Part shown: piece by piece, positions 31,569 to 40,064 of the stretch
Numbering within the stretch: the first letter of the stretch is position 1
How the letters are laid out: each line of letters begins with the position of its first letter
Origin: Kribbella antibiotica
Lineage (GTDB): Bacteria; Actinomycetota; Actinomycetes; Propionibacteriales; Kribbellaceae
Assembly (NCBI RefSeq): GCF_004349055.1
Contig: NZ_SMKX01000028.1
Location: 1 to 64,000, forward strand
Reading direction: 5' to 3'
Length of the DNA: 64,000 nt
Notes under the pieces: generated by a model
What the model saw: the letters and a program-made list of their open reading frames with translations, nothing else
Told to the model about the DNA's origin: nothing
The model's database searches: none
Translations under genes and position numbers: made by a program

Positions 31569-34500
31569 ATGGTCAGCAGACAGGGTTCCCGGTATCGGCT
31601 CGTTCGGGCCGAGGGACGTGCTGCGCAGGCGCCGGTCCTGGACGCCGACCAGCAGGCCGTCGTCGATCATCCGGGCGGGCCGCTGCTGGTGCTCGCCGGG
31701 CCGGGGACCGGGAAGACGACGACGTTGGTCGAGGCCGTCGTCGACCGGGTGCGGAATCGGGGGCTGAATCCGGACGAGGTGCTCGTGCTGACCTTCGGGC
31801 GGAAGGCGGCCACCGAGCTCCGCGACCGGATCACCGGCCGGCTCGGCAAAACCACCCGCGTGATGCCGTCGATGACCTTCCACTCCTTCTGCTACGCGCT
31901 GCTGCGTCGGTTCACGCCGGCCGATGCCTTCGACGTGCCGCTGCGGTTGCCGTCCGGTCCGGAGCAGTCGTTGCGGTTGAGCGAGGCCTTGTCCGGGAGC
32001 CGTGAGGTCGGTGCGGTGCAGTGGCCGCGCAGTCTCCATCCGGCGCTGAAGACGCGCGGTTTCACCGACGAGGTTCAGGCCGTGATCGGCAAGGCGCGGC
32101 AGCTCGGGCTCGACCCGGAGGACCTGACCTCGATCGGGCGGTCGGCCGAGCGGGCCGAGTGGGTCGCGGTCGGGGACTTCTTCGAGGAGTATCTGCAGAT
32201 CCTCGACGCCGAGCAGGTCCTCGACTACTCCGAGCTGATCCATCGCGCGGTGATCCTGGCCCAGCAGCCGGCGGTGCAGGACAAACTGCGCGCGGAGTTC
32301 AAGGCCGTGTTCGTCGATGAGTATCAGGACACCGATCCCGGGCAGACGATGCTGCTGCAGGCGATCGCAGGTCACGGACGCGATCTAGTCGTGGTTGGTG
32401 ACCCGGACCAGTCGATCTACACCTTCCGTGGTGCGGATGTGCGCGGGTTGTTGCGGTTCACCGAAGAGTTCCCGACCGTGTCGGGTCAGCCGGCGGCGCA
32501 GATTGCGCTCGCGACCACCCGCCGCTTCGGTACGACGCTGCAGCGGGTCTCGCGCAATGTCGTGAACCGGCTGGGAGTGCCGGGGACGCTGGATCGGGAC
32601 ACCTTCGACCGCTTCCGGAACCCGGATGCTTCGTCGTGTGTTTACGGCGCTGGGAAGGTCGAGGCGAATCTGTACTCGACCAGCGGTGCGGAGCTCGAGC
32701 ACATCGCCGACCTGCTGCGCCGAGCGCACGTGCAGGATGGTGTCGGGTGGCACGAGATGGCGGTGCTGGTCCGATCTGGGAGCCGGTCGATTCCACCGTT
32801 GCGAAGGGCATTGGCGGCCGCTGGGATTCCGGTCGACGTTGCCGGTGACGAGCTTCCGCTGTCGCGCGAGCCTGCCGTGCGGCCGATGTTGCTGGCGCTG
32901 CGCGCAGTTGCGGATCCGGTCACGCTGACGGTTGATGTCGTGCGGGCGTTGGCGCTGTCGCCGTTGGGCGCGATGGATGCTGGTCAGTTGCGACGGCTGG
33001 CGCGTGTGTTGCGGAAGCGCGATCGGGAGGCCGCTGATGGGCAACGGCTGCCAAAATCGTCGGATGAGCTGTTGCGCGACGCGTTGCTGGATCCGTTGCT
33101 GCTCGACGAGCAGGCGTCCCCGGCCGAGGCGCGGTTCGCGGCGCTGGGGGAGCGGTTGCTCAAGGCAAGGAATATCGTGAATGCCGGTGCCGCGCCGGAC
33201 GAGGTGATGTGGTCGCTGTGGTCGGAGTCGCCGTGGTTGCGACGGCTGCGCGGTCAAGCGCACTCCGGCGGCGAGACCGCGCGGGCGGCGAACCGGGATC
33301 TGGATTCGCTGTGTGCTCTGTTCGACGCGGCCGGTCGGGCCGAGGAGCAGATCGGGTTCAAGGGTGTCTCGGCATTCTTGAGCGAGCTCGAGTCGCTGGA
33401 CATCGCAGGGGACAACCGCTTCGACGGGACGTATCGCGAGGCGGGTGTGCAGCTGATGACCGCGCACCGGTCGAAGGGTCTGCAGTGGCGGCTCGTCGTG
33501 GTCGCGGGTGTGCAAGAGGGGCAGTGGCCCGACCTGCGCCGCCGGGGCTCGTTGTTACAGCCGGACCGGCTTGGGCGGGACGGGTTGGTGGAGCCGATGT
33601 CCGCCGGTGCGTTGCTGGCCGAGGAGCGGCGATTGTTCTACGTCGCGATCACCCGGGCGCGCGAGCGGTTGATCGTGACTGCCGTCCAGGCGCCAGAGGC
33701 TGATGGGGATCAGCCGTCGCGGTTCTTGGCCGAGTTGGACATTCCGTTGAAGATCGTGGCGGGGCGGCCGCGGCGGCCGTTGTCGCTGCCGGGTCTGGTC
33801 GCTGATCTGCGGTGTGTGCTGGCCGATCCGGCCTCGTCGCCGGCGTTGAAGCGGGTCGCGGCCGATCGGTTGGCGGAGCTGGCCGACGCGGTCGACGACC
33901 GTGAGTACGCGCTGGTGCCGACTGCCGATCCCGGGCGCTGGTGGGGTGTGCGCGAGCGGACCAAGTCGGAGCGGCCGATCGCCGATCCCGAGCTGCCGGT
34001 GCCGCTGTCGGGCAGCGCCCTGACGACGATCGTGGACTGTTCCCTGCGCTGGTTCCTGACCCGGCGTGCGGGTGGAGAAACCCCCAGTACGTCGGCCATC
34101 GGGTTCGGCCAGGTGTTGCACACACTCGCCGACGCCGTGGCCACTGGGACCCTGCCGCCGTCGACCGACGAGCTCAACGGCTGGCTCGACAAGGTGTGGA
34201 CCCAGCTGGACTTCGAGTCCGCCTGGATCTCCGACCGCGAGCGTGTCGAGGCCGAGCAGGCGCTCCGCCGTTTCGTCGCCTGGCATCAGGGTCGCCCGGA
34301 GCGAACGATGGTCGGCAGCGAGGTCGAATTCGACGTGCTGCTTCCGGATGCGGAGCAACCCGCCGTACGGGTGAAGGGGCGGATGGACCGCGTCGAAACC
34401 GACGGCGAAGGCACCATCCGCGTTGTCGACCTCAAGACTGGTCGCAACCTGCCCACGAAGCCCGCGCTGGCCCGGCACGTCCAGCTGGCCATCTACCAAC

Positions 34501-34784
34501 GCGCCATCGCTTCCCGCCAGGTTGAGGCGGCCGGAGCTGACGCGGTCGCCGGCGGCGCCGAACTCGTCCAGCTCCGTCACGACGACAGTGGCTTTCCCAA
34601 AGTCCAGCACCAAGGCCCCCTCGAGCCAGACGAGGACGGCAAAACCTGGCTCGACGAAGCAGTGGAAGACGCCGAACAGATGGTCCGCACCGAACACTTC
34701 GTCGCCCAACGCAACGACGGCTGCTCCCGCTGCGAAGCGAGAGCGCTGTGCCCCATCCAGCCGGAAGGCCGGGAGATCGTCTGA
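31569..34784 (+). CDS. adnA: AdnA-like helicase-nuclease subunit
   Basis: The protein has 1071 residues from ATG 31569 (MVSRQGSRYRL). UvrD/Rep superfamily-1 motor: Walker A AGPGTGKTTT with K49, FVDEYQDTDPGQ, VGDPDQSIYTFRGAD, MTAHRSKGLQWRLVVVAG and EERRLFYVAITRARERL. C-terminal RecB-family nuclease: H in FGQVLHTLADAV, catalytic D954-K956 in VVDLKTGRN, and cysteines CSLRW and CSRCEARALC fitting the iron-sulfur staple of AddB-type nucleases. AdnA pairs with AdnB to unwind and resect double-strand breaks in the RecA pathway of mycobacteria and relatives. The TGATG junction couples it to adnB. M. tuberculosis AdnA is of similar length. Confidence 0.93.
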   Translation: MVSRQGSRYRLVRAEGRAAQAPVLDADQQAVVDHPGGPLLVLAGPGTGKTTTLVEAVVDRVRNRGLNPDEVLVLTFGRKAATELRDRITGRLGKTTRVMPSMTFHSFCYALLRRFTPADAFDVPLRLPSGPEQSLRLSEALSGSREVGAVQWPRSLHPALKTRGFTDEVQAVIGKARQLGLDPEDLTSIGRSAERAEWVAVGDFFEEYLQILDAEQVLDYSELIHRAVILAQQPAVQDKLRAEFKAVFVDEYQDTDPGQTMLLQAIAGHGRDLVVVGDPDQSIYTFRGADVRGLLRFTEEFPTVSGQPAAQIALATTRRFGTTLQRVSRNVVNRLGVPGTLDRDTFDRFRNPDASSCVYGAGKVEANLYSTSGAELEHIADLLRRAHVQDGVGWHEMAVLVRSGSRSIPPLRRALAAAGIPVDVAGDELPLSREPAVRPMLLALRAVADPVTLTVDVVRALALSPLGAMDAGQLRRLARVLRKRDREAADGQRLPKSSDELLRDALLDPLLLDEQASPAEARFAALGERLLKARNIVNAGAAPDEVMWSLWSESPWLRRLRGQAHSGGETARAANRDLDSLCALFDAAGRAEEQIGFKGVSAFLSELESLDIAGDNRFDGTYREAGVQLMTAHRSKGLQWRLVVVAGVQEGQWPDLRRRGSLLQPDRLGRDGLVEPMSAGALLAEERRLFYVAITRARERLIVTAVQAPEADGDQPSRFLAELDIPLKIVAGRPRRPLSLPGLVADLRCVLADPASSPALKRVAADRLAELADAVDDREYALVPTADPGRWWGVRERTKSERPIADPELPVPLSGSALTTIVDCSLRWFLTRRAGGETPSTSAIGFGQVLHTLADAVATGTLPPSTDELNGWLDKVWTQLDFESAWISDRERVEAEQALRRFVAWHQGRPERTMVGSEVEFDVLLPDAEQPAVRVKGRMDRVETDGEGTIRVVDLKTGRNLPTKPALARHVQLAIYQRAIASRQVEAAGADAVAGGAELVQLRHDDSGFPKVQHQGPLEPDEDGKTWLDEAVEDAEQMVRTEHFVAQRNDGCSRCEARALCPIQPEGREIV

Positions 34785-37700
34785 TGACCGCCGTGAAACT
34801 GCAGACGACTGCTGAGCTGTGCGACCTGCTGGGGATTCCGTTCAGTGACCAGCAACTGGCCGCAATTACTGCTCCGCTGGCGCCGGGGGTGATCGTGGCC
34901 GGAGCCGGGTCGGGGAAGACGACGGCGATGGCGGCTCGGGTGGTTTGGCTGATCTGCACAGGGCAGGTGAAGCCGGAGGAAGTGCTGGGGCTGACGTTCA
35001 CGAAGAAGGCTGCGAACGAACTGGATGTGCGGATTCGCGAGGATCTGACCAAGGCCGGCGTGCTGGGGTCGACGTTGCCGCCGGATCAGCATCCGATTCT
35101 GGCGGCGCACCTGCGCAGCAACGTGCCGAACTGGGAGCCCGAGGAGCCGGGCGAGCCGGTGGTTTCGACGTACCACGCGTTCGCGGGGACCTTGATTGCT
35201 GAGCACGGGTTGCGGCTGGGGTTGGAGCCGGATGCTCGGGTGTTGGCCGACGCTACGAGATTTCAGTTGGCGGGCCGCGTTGTGCGGCGGTCGGCCGGTC
35301 CGATCCGGTTTGCCTCGCATCACGTGCCGACGCTGGTCAACAGCTTGCTCTCACTCGACGGTGAGCTGGCCGACCACCTGCTGCGGGCCGACGTCGTGCG
35401 GGATCATGACGAGGCTGTGCGGCAGGAGGTTGCGGCGGCGCGGAAGCAGACGGTGGAGGTGAAGAAGCTCGCCGAGACTGCCTTGAAGCGCGGCGAGATC
35501 TTGCAGCTGGTCGAGGAATATCAGGCCTACAAGGGCGAGCGCGGTGTGGTCGACTTCGCTGATCAGATGGCGCTGGGTGCGCGGCTGGCTGAGGAGTGCC
35601 CGGAGGTCGCGGTTGCCGAGCGGGCGCGGTACAAGGTCGTGCTGCTCGACGAATACCAGGACACCTCGGTCTCGCAGCGCCGGATGCTGACCGCGCTCTT
35701 CGCCGGGCCCGCCGGCCGAGGGCACCCTGTCACCGCGGTCGGCGACCCGTGCCAGGCGATCTACGGCTGGCGGGGAGCGTCCGTCGCCAACCTGGACGAG
35801 TTCCCTGAACACTTCCCGAACGGCGACGGTTCGCCGGCCCATCGCTACGTGCTCAGCGTCAACCGCCGTTGTGGCAGCCGCATCCTCGCCGCGGCCAACC
35901 AGCACGCCGCAGAGCTGTACGAGGCACACCCGGGTGTCATTCCGCTCGAAGCGCCGGAGAACGCGCCGGAGGGGGCGATCACCGTTGGGCTGTTCGAGAC
36001 GCGGTCGCAGGAGATCGAATGGGTCGCCGACGCCATCGTCGCCGCGCACAAGACGCCGAACCGCCGGTGGAAAGACATCGGCATCCTGATGCGGACGAAT
36101 GTCGACCTGAGCGCGGTCCACGAAGCGCTGATCTCCCGCAAGGTCCCCGTTGAGGTCGTCGGGCTCGGTGGTCTGCTGGCATTGCCCGAGGTCGTCGACG
36201 TGGTCGCCACGCTGCAGGCCGTCAACGACCTCACCGCGAACGCCGCGATGCTCCGCATCCTGACCGGACCGCGCTATCGCATCGGCCACCGCGACCTTGC
36301 CCTGCTGGCGAATCGCTCCCGTTCTCTCGCCGACACCGGTGCGCGACCGGGTGCTGACGATCTGGTCGCCGCGCTCGATGCCGCAGTGGCCGGGATGGAC
36401 TCCACCGAGGTCATCTCACTGGCCGAGGCCGTCGACGATCCGGGGACGGAGGCGTGGGGGTACTCGGCTGAGGCGCTCGTCCGCTTCAAGGAGCTGTCGA
36501 CCGAGCTGCGGGAATTGCGCGCGCATGCCGGCGAGCCGCTGCTGGACATCGTCCGGCGAGTGATCGCGACGATCGGCCTTGATGTCGAGCTGACCGCGAC
36601 CCCGGATCACCTCGACTCCGGCCGCCGTGATCACCTGGCCGCGTTCCTCGATGCCGTCGGCAACTTCGTCTCGACCGAGTCGGACGGTTCGCTCGACGGT
36701 CTGCTCGCTTACCTCGCTGCCGAGGAGGAATACGCCGCCGGCCTGGACCTCGCCGTACCGAGTGAGGCCGATTCGGTGAAGCTGCTGACCACGCACCGCT
36801 CCAAGGGATTGGAGTGGCCGATCGTGTTCGTGCCGACGCTCGTGCAGAAGGTGTTCCCATCGGATCGCGGCCGGGACAAGTGGACGACCAACGCGAAGGT
36901 CCTCCCGTGGCCGTTGCGCGGTGACGCCGAGACCCTGCCCACCTTCCACGACCTGTCGAACGCAGGGCTGAAGGCGTTTGCCGATGAGTGCAAGGAGGTC
37001 AACGCGCTAGAGGAACGGCGGCTCGGGTACGTCGCTTTCACCCGCGCGAAGGACATCCTGGTCGCGACCGGACACTGGTGGGGCCCGACGCAGAAACGCC
37101 CGCGCGGCCCCTCGTCGTACCTGGAGACATTGAAGAAACACGCCGGTGAGCGAGTAGTCTCCTGGGCCGAACAGCCCGACCTCGAGCAAGAGAACCCCGA
37201 GCTCGCCGAGGCAACCACAGCAGCCTGGCCGGCGGCGTACGACGCTGAGGCCTACCGACTGCGGTTGGAGGCAGCCGGGCTGGTGCAGCAGGCCCGCGCC
37301 GAAGGCCCGTCGACCGAGGCCGAGGATTCACTGCTGCTCGATGAGCAGGCACTTGTCGCACGCTGGGATTCCGAGATCGAGAGATTGTTGTCAGAGGCAA
37401 GGGAAAGCCGCAGCCGCAAGGCGTACGACGTGACGCTCCCGACCGCGCTGTCCGCGACCCAGGTGATGCGCCTGGCCAAGGACCCCGACGGCCTCGCCTC
37501 CGAGCTCGCCCGCCCGATGCCCCGCAAACCCAACCGCGCCGCCCGCTTCGGCACCCGCTTCCACGCCTGGGTCGAGTCCTACTTCGGCCAGCAACTCCTG
37601 ATCGACCCCGACGACCTCCCCGGCGCAGCCGACGAAGACATCGTCGACGACACCGACCTCACCGACCTGATGGAAGCCTTCCGCACCGGCCCCTACGGCG

Positions 37701-38017
37701 AAACCTCTCCCTACGAAATCGAAGCCCCCTTCGCCCTGGCCCTGGGCGGCCGCACCATCCGAGGCCGAATCGACGCCGTCTACCGGGTCGTCCGCCCCGA
37801 CGGCTCCCGCGGCTACGACGTAGTCGACTGGAAAACCAGCCGCTCCGAGACGGCGGATCCGCTCCAGCTGGCCATCTATCGAATCGCCTGGGCAGAGCTC
37901 ATGAACATCCCCCTGGACGCAGTAGGAGCAGCCTTCTACTACGTCCGCACCGCCGACGTCATCCGCCCGGAATCCCTGCCAGACAAACAAAAACTCATCG
38001 ACCTACTGAACGGCTGA
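34784..38017 (+). CDS. adnB: AdnB-like helicase-nuclease subunit
   Basis: The protein has 1077 residues; ATG overlaps the adnA stop by one base. Motor motifs: AGAGSGKTTAM with K45, LLDEYQDTSVSQRRM, VGDPCQAIYGWRGASV, LTTHRSKGLEWPIVFVPTL and EERRLGYVAFTRAKD. C-terminal nuclease: H in FGTRFHAWVESYF, and D1015-W-K1017 in DVVDWKTSRSE. The cysteine staple seen in AdnA is absent, as expected for this subunit. In the mycobacterial complex AdnB supplies the main motor and each subunit cuts one strand. The 3' end overlaps the convergent Uma2-like gene by 23 bp. Confidence 0.93.
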   Translation: MTAVKLQTTAELCDLLGIPFSDQQLAAITAPLAPGVIVAGAGSGKTTAMAARVVWLICTGQVKPEEVLGLTFTKKAANELDVRIREDLTKAGVLGSTLPPDQHPILAAHLRSNVPNWEPEEPGEPVVSTYHAFAGTLIAEHGLRLGLEPDARVLADATRFQLAGRVVRRSAGPIRFASHHVPTLVNSLLSLDGELADHLLRADVVRDHDEAVRQEVAAARKQTVEVKKLAETALKRGEILQLVEEYQAYKGERGVVDFADQMALGARLAEECPEVAVAERARYKVVLLDEYQDTSVSQRRMLTALFAGPAGRGHPVTAVGDPCQAIYGWRGASVANLDEFPEHFPNGDGSPAHRYVLSVNRRCGSRILAAANQHAAELYEAHPGVIPLEAPENAPEGAITVGLFETRSQEIEWVADAIVAAHKTPNRRWKDIGILMRTNVDLSAVHEALISRKVPVEVVGLGGLLALPEVVDVVATLQAVNDLTANAAMLRILTGPRYRIGHRDLALLANRSRSLADTGARPGADDLVAALDAAVAGMDSTEVISLAEAVDDPGTEAWGYSAEALVRFKELSTELRELRAHAGEPLLDIVRRVIATIGLDVELTATPDHLDSGRRDHLAAFLDAVGNFVSTESDGSLDGLLAYLAAEEEYAAGLDLAVPSEADSVKLLTTHRSKGLEWPIVFVPTLVQKVFPSDRGRDKWTTNAKVLPWPLRGDAETLPTFHDLSNAGLKAFADECKEVNALEERRLGYVAFTRAKDILVATGHWWGPTQKRPRGPSSYLETLKKHAGERVVSWAEQPDLEQENPELAEATTAAWPAAYDAEAYRLRLEAAGLVQQARAEGPSTEAEDSLLLDEQALVARWDSEIERLLSEARESRSRKAYDVTLPTALSATQVMRLAKDPDGLASELARPMPRKPNRAARFGTRFHAWVESYFGQQLLIDPDDLPGAADEDIVDDTDLTDLMEAFRTGPYGETSPYEIEAPFALALGGRTIRGRIDAVYRVVRPDGSRGYDVVDWKTSRSETADPLQLAIYRIAWAELMNIPLDAVGAAFYYVRTADVIRPESLPDKQKLIDLLNG

Positions 38018-38426
38018 GCTCTGAGGGAACCATCCGCACCGGAAACGGAACACTCGTCTCGAACACCGCAGCACCTTCGATCGTGCGCCAAAAGCGCTGC
38101 CCATCCCTCGATTCCCGCACACTCAGCACCGCGTGCCGAGGCTCGAAGGTCCAAAACGCTGCAACGCCGAGCTCGGCATACGCGTGACACCTCTGCAGCC
38201 AGTCCGTCGCCAGAGTCGACGGCCGTGCGATCTCAACAGCCAGGAGCATAGGACTGCTCCGCTTGACCTCCTGCCGATGCCTGACCATGAGGTCGGGGTT
38301 CAACTCCCCTTGAGTCCGCAGCCGATACCTGAACGCTGCCCGAACAACCTCCATCTCCCCCGGACACGCGGCGGCAAGACACGACTGGATCCGGTCGCCG
38401 ACCTCCCGATGAAGTGCGGCCGTCAT
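37995..38426 (-). CDS. Short Uma2-fold protein, probably inactive
   Basis: The protein has 143 residues and starts in an ATGA overlap with the Uma2 gene before it. It aligns with the C-terminal two thirds of that neighbour: NPDLMVRHRQE, PMLLAVEIARPST, CHAYAELGVAAFWTF and SVPFPVRMVPSELSRS. The N-terminal part of the PD-(D/E)XK fold is missing and the lysine of the neighbour's RLKRSAYEQAGV is Gln here (WLQRCHAYAELGV). A duplicated, eroded copy that may act as a partner subunit or be decaying. Confidence 0.75.
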   Translation of the reverse strand: MTAALHREVGDRIQSCLAAACPGEMEVVRAAFRYRLRTQGELNPDLMVRHRQEVKRSSPMLLAVEIARPSTLATDWLQRCHAYAELGVAAFWTFEPRHAVLSVRESRDGQRFWRTIEGAAVFETSVPFPVRMVPSELSRSVGR

Positions 38427-39004
38427 GTGCGACGCGAGCGGGTCAGTTCGGCGGGAACGATCTGGACGGGGAAGGGCAGTGTCGCCTCGAAGACCTTTTC
38501 GCCGACCACGACATCGCGCTCGACGTACAGGCCGTCGACCAGTTCGAGAACAGTCAGCGTCTCCTCGTCCGGCTCAACAATCCAGTACGAGTGCACGCCG
38601 GCCTGCTCGTAGGCGCTCCGCTTCAAGCGGGCGACAAGGTGGGTACGCGGTGACAGGACTTCGACCGCCAGCAGCAACGGCTTCTCTGCATGCGCGGGAT
38701 TCGTCTCGTCGGAGCCCAGTACCAGGACGTCGGGCTGCAACGAGCGCTCTGCCGTCGGCCGGTAGTCGTACGGTGCGATGACGACCTCAAACTCGGCCGG
38801 GCAGACGGAGTCGAGTGCGGCTGCGATTCGTAAGGCTGCTCGTTGGTGGATCAGTGCCGGCGCTGGGGTCACGAGCAGGACACCGTCGATGAGTTCGCGT
38901 CGGGTGCCGTCGTCGGGTGCGGCATCGAGGTCGGCGAAGGTGAAAGGCCCCGCGCGGTGGGGCTCCAGCCGGTCAGGTTCGGGGTTGAGGGGTTCCACGG
39001 ACAC
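38423..39004 (-). CDS. Uma2-family PD-(D/E)XK endonuclease-like protein
   Basis: The protein has 193 residues from GTG 39004, six nt after GGAGG. Uma2 pattern: FTFADLDAAPDDGTRRELIDG with VLLVTPAPALIHQ, QPDVLVLGSDE (metal Asp), LLLAVEVLSPRT (Glu), LKRSAYEQAGVHSYWIVEPD (Lys), and LPFPVQIVPAELT at the end. Uma2 proteins are restriction-endonuclease-fold proteins abundant in multicellular bacteria; their cellular target is unknown. The longer frame to 39313 spans non-coding repeats. Confidence 0.85.
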   Translation of the reverse strand: MSVEPLNPEPDRLEPHRAGPFTFADLDAAPDDGTRRELIDGVLLVTPAPALIHQRAALRIAAALDSVCPAEFEVVIAPYDYRPTAERSLQPDVLVLGSDETNPAHAEKPLLLAVEVLSPRTHLVARLKRSAYEQAGVHSYWIVEPDEETLTVLELVDGLYVERDVVVGEKVFEATLPFPVQIVPAELTRSRRT

Positions 39005-39151
39005 AATCGCGCCTCCTTCTTGGGCATACGACCAGCATGGCGTGCTCCGTGGGGTGGGCTCGACCATTTCGGCGATCTGCCCCAGGTTGCCCCGCGATCT
39101 GCCCGGATCGTCGCGCAACGGGCAGGTTAAGCGCATAAATCGCGTCGAGTC

Positions 39152-39180
39152 GTGCCCCGAGATGCCCCGGGATGCCCCGC
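39152..39180. repeat. Three tandem 10-bp repeats in the Uma2-GPP34 intergenic region
   Basis: TGCCCCGAGA, TGCCCCGGGA and TGCCCCGCTG follow one another at 10-11 bp spacing, one helical turn, so a protein could bind each on the same face. Confidence 0.5.
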
Positions 39181-39225
39181 TGGACGAAGGCGGGAAAGGG
39201 GTCGAGGCCGACGCATGTCCCGCGT

Positions 39226-39271
39226 AACGTCCGAACAGTCGGAGGGCGTGGTCTCCGGTTTTTCGGACGTT
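39226..39271. promoter_or_regulatory. Nested hairpin upstream of the GPP34 gene
   Basis: AACGTCCGAA and TTCGGACGTT are exact complements 26 nt apart, with an inner CGGAG/CTCCG pair. This and the tandem repeats are the only structure I see in the 382-bp gap 39005-39386. Confidence 0.5.
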
Positions 39272-39374
39272 GTGGAGTTTCGTCGGCGCGGCCACGGCGG
39301 TCAACGACACCACTACTGCAGGTGGACCTGGTAGGTAGTCCGCGCGGCGGATGTGAGTGACCCACCGGGTTGCT

Positions 39375-39380
39375 TACGTT
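39375..39380 (+). promoter_or_regulatory. Candidate -10 box of a leaderless GPP34 transcript
   Basis: TACGTT fits the actinobacterial -10 consensus TANNNT and ends 6 nt before the ATG, with no Shine-Dalgarno between. Confidence 0.4.
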
Positions 39381-39386
39381 GAGCAC

Positions 39387-40064
39387 ATGCTGATTGCCGA
39401 GGACCTGCTGCTCCTGCTGTACAACGACGAGACCGGCAAGCCGATCGTCGGGCAGCCAAAACTGGACTACGCGCTCGGTGGTGCGCTCCTGATCGAGCTG
39501 ACCACGCTGGGCAAGGTGGACATCACCAGTCGCGCCAACGGCGAGCGGGCCGGACGGTTGAAGGTGCTGGACCCCTCGTCGACCGGTGACGCGATCCTGG
39601 ACGACCGCCTCGCGTATGTGGTCAGCAAGGCCGGGAAGAAGCCGAAGGACATCCTGCGGGGTCTGTCCAAGCAGGTGCGCGATCAACTGCTGGCTCGCCT
39701 GGCGGAGCGCGGCATTCTGGAGGCGGACCGGGACAAGGTGCTGGGGCTGTTCCCCGTCACGCGCTGGCCGGCCAAGGACGCGCAGCACGAGGGTGAGGTG
39801 CGGGCCGCGCTGGAGAGCGTGCTGAAGGTCGGTACGGCGCCCGACCAGCGCACCGGCGCCCTCATTGCGTTGCTGAGCGCGCTGGACGTCGTACCGAAGG
39901 TGATCACGGATGCGGTCGACAAGCGGCAGCTGCGAGCGCGGGCGAAGGTCATCGCCGACTCCGACTGGGCGGCGGCCGCAGTGAAGAAGGCGGTTGCTGA
40001 GATGCAGGCCGCGATGACAGCCAGCATCGTGGCCGCGTCCGCCGCTGGTGCGTCCAGCAGTTAG
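39387..40064 (+). CDS. GPP34 (Golgi phosphoprotein 3-like) family protein
   Basis: The protein has 225 residues from ATG 39387 (MLIAEDLLLLLYNDETGK), the characteristic GPP34 opening; GTG 39357 adds nothing conserved. Further signatures: LDYALGGALLIELTTLGKVD, GDAILDDRLAYV and GALIALLSALDVVPKV. Eukaryotic relatives bind phosphatidylinositol-4-phosphate at Golgi membranes. Actinobacteria keep many soluble copies of unknown function, probably membrane-surface associated. Stop overlaps the convergent acyl-CoA synthetase stop by 4 bp. Confidence 0.9.
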   Translation: MLIAEDLLLLLYNDETGKPIVGQPKLDYALGGALLIELTTLGKVDITSRANGERAGRLKVLDPSSTGDAILDDRLAYVVSKAGKKPKDILRGLSKQVRDQLLARLAERGILEADRDKVLGLFPVTRWPAKDAQHEGEVRAALESVLKVGTAPDQRTGALIALLSALDVVPKVITDAVDKRQLRARAKVIADSDWAAAAVKKAVAEMQAAMTASIVAASAAGASSS

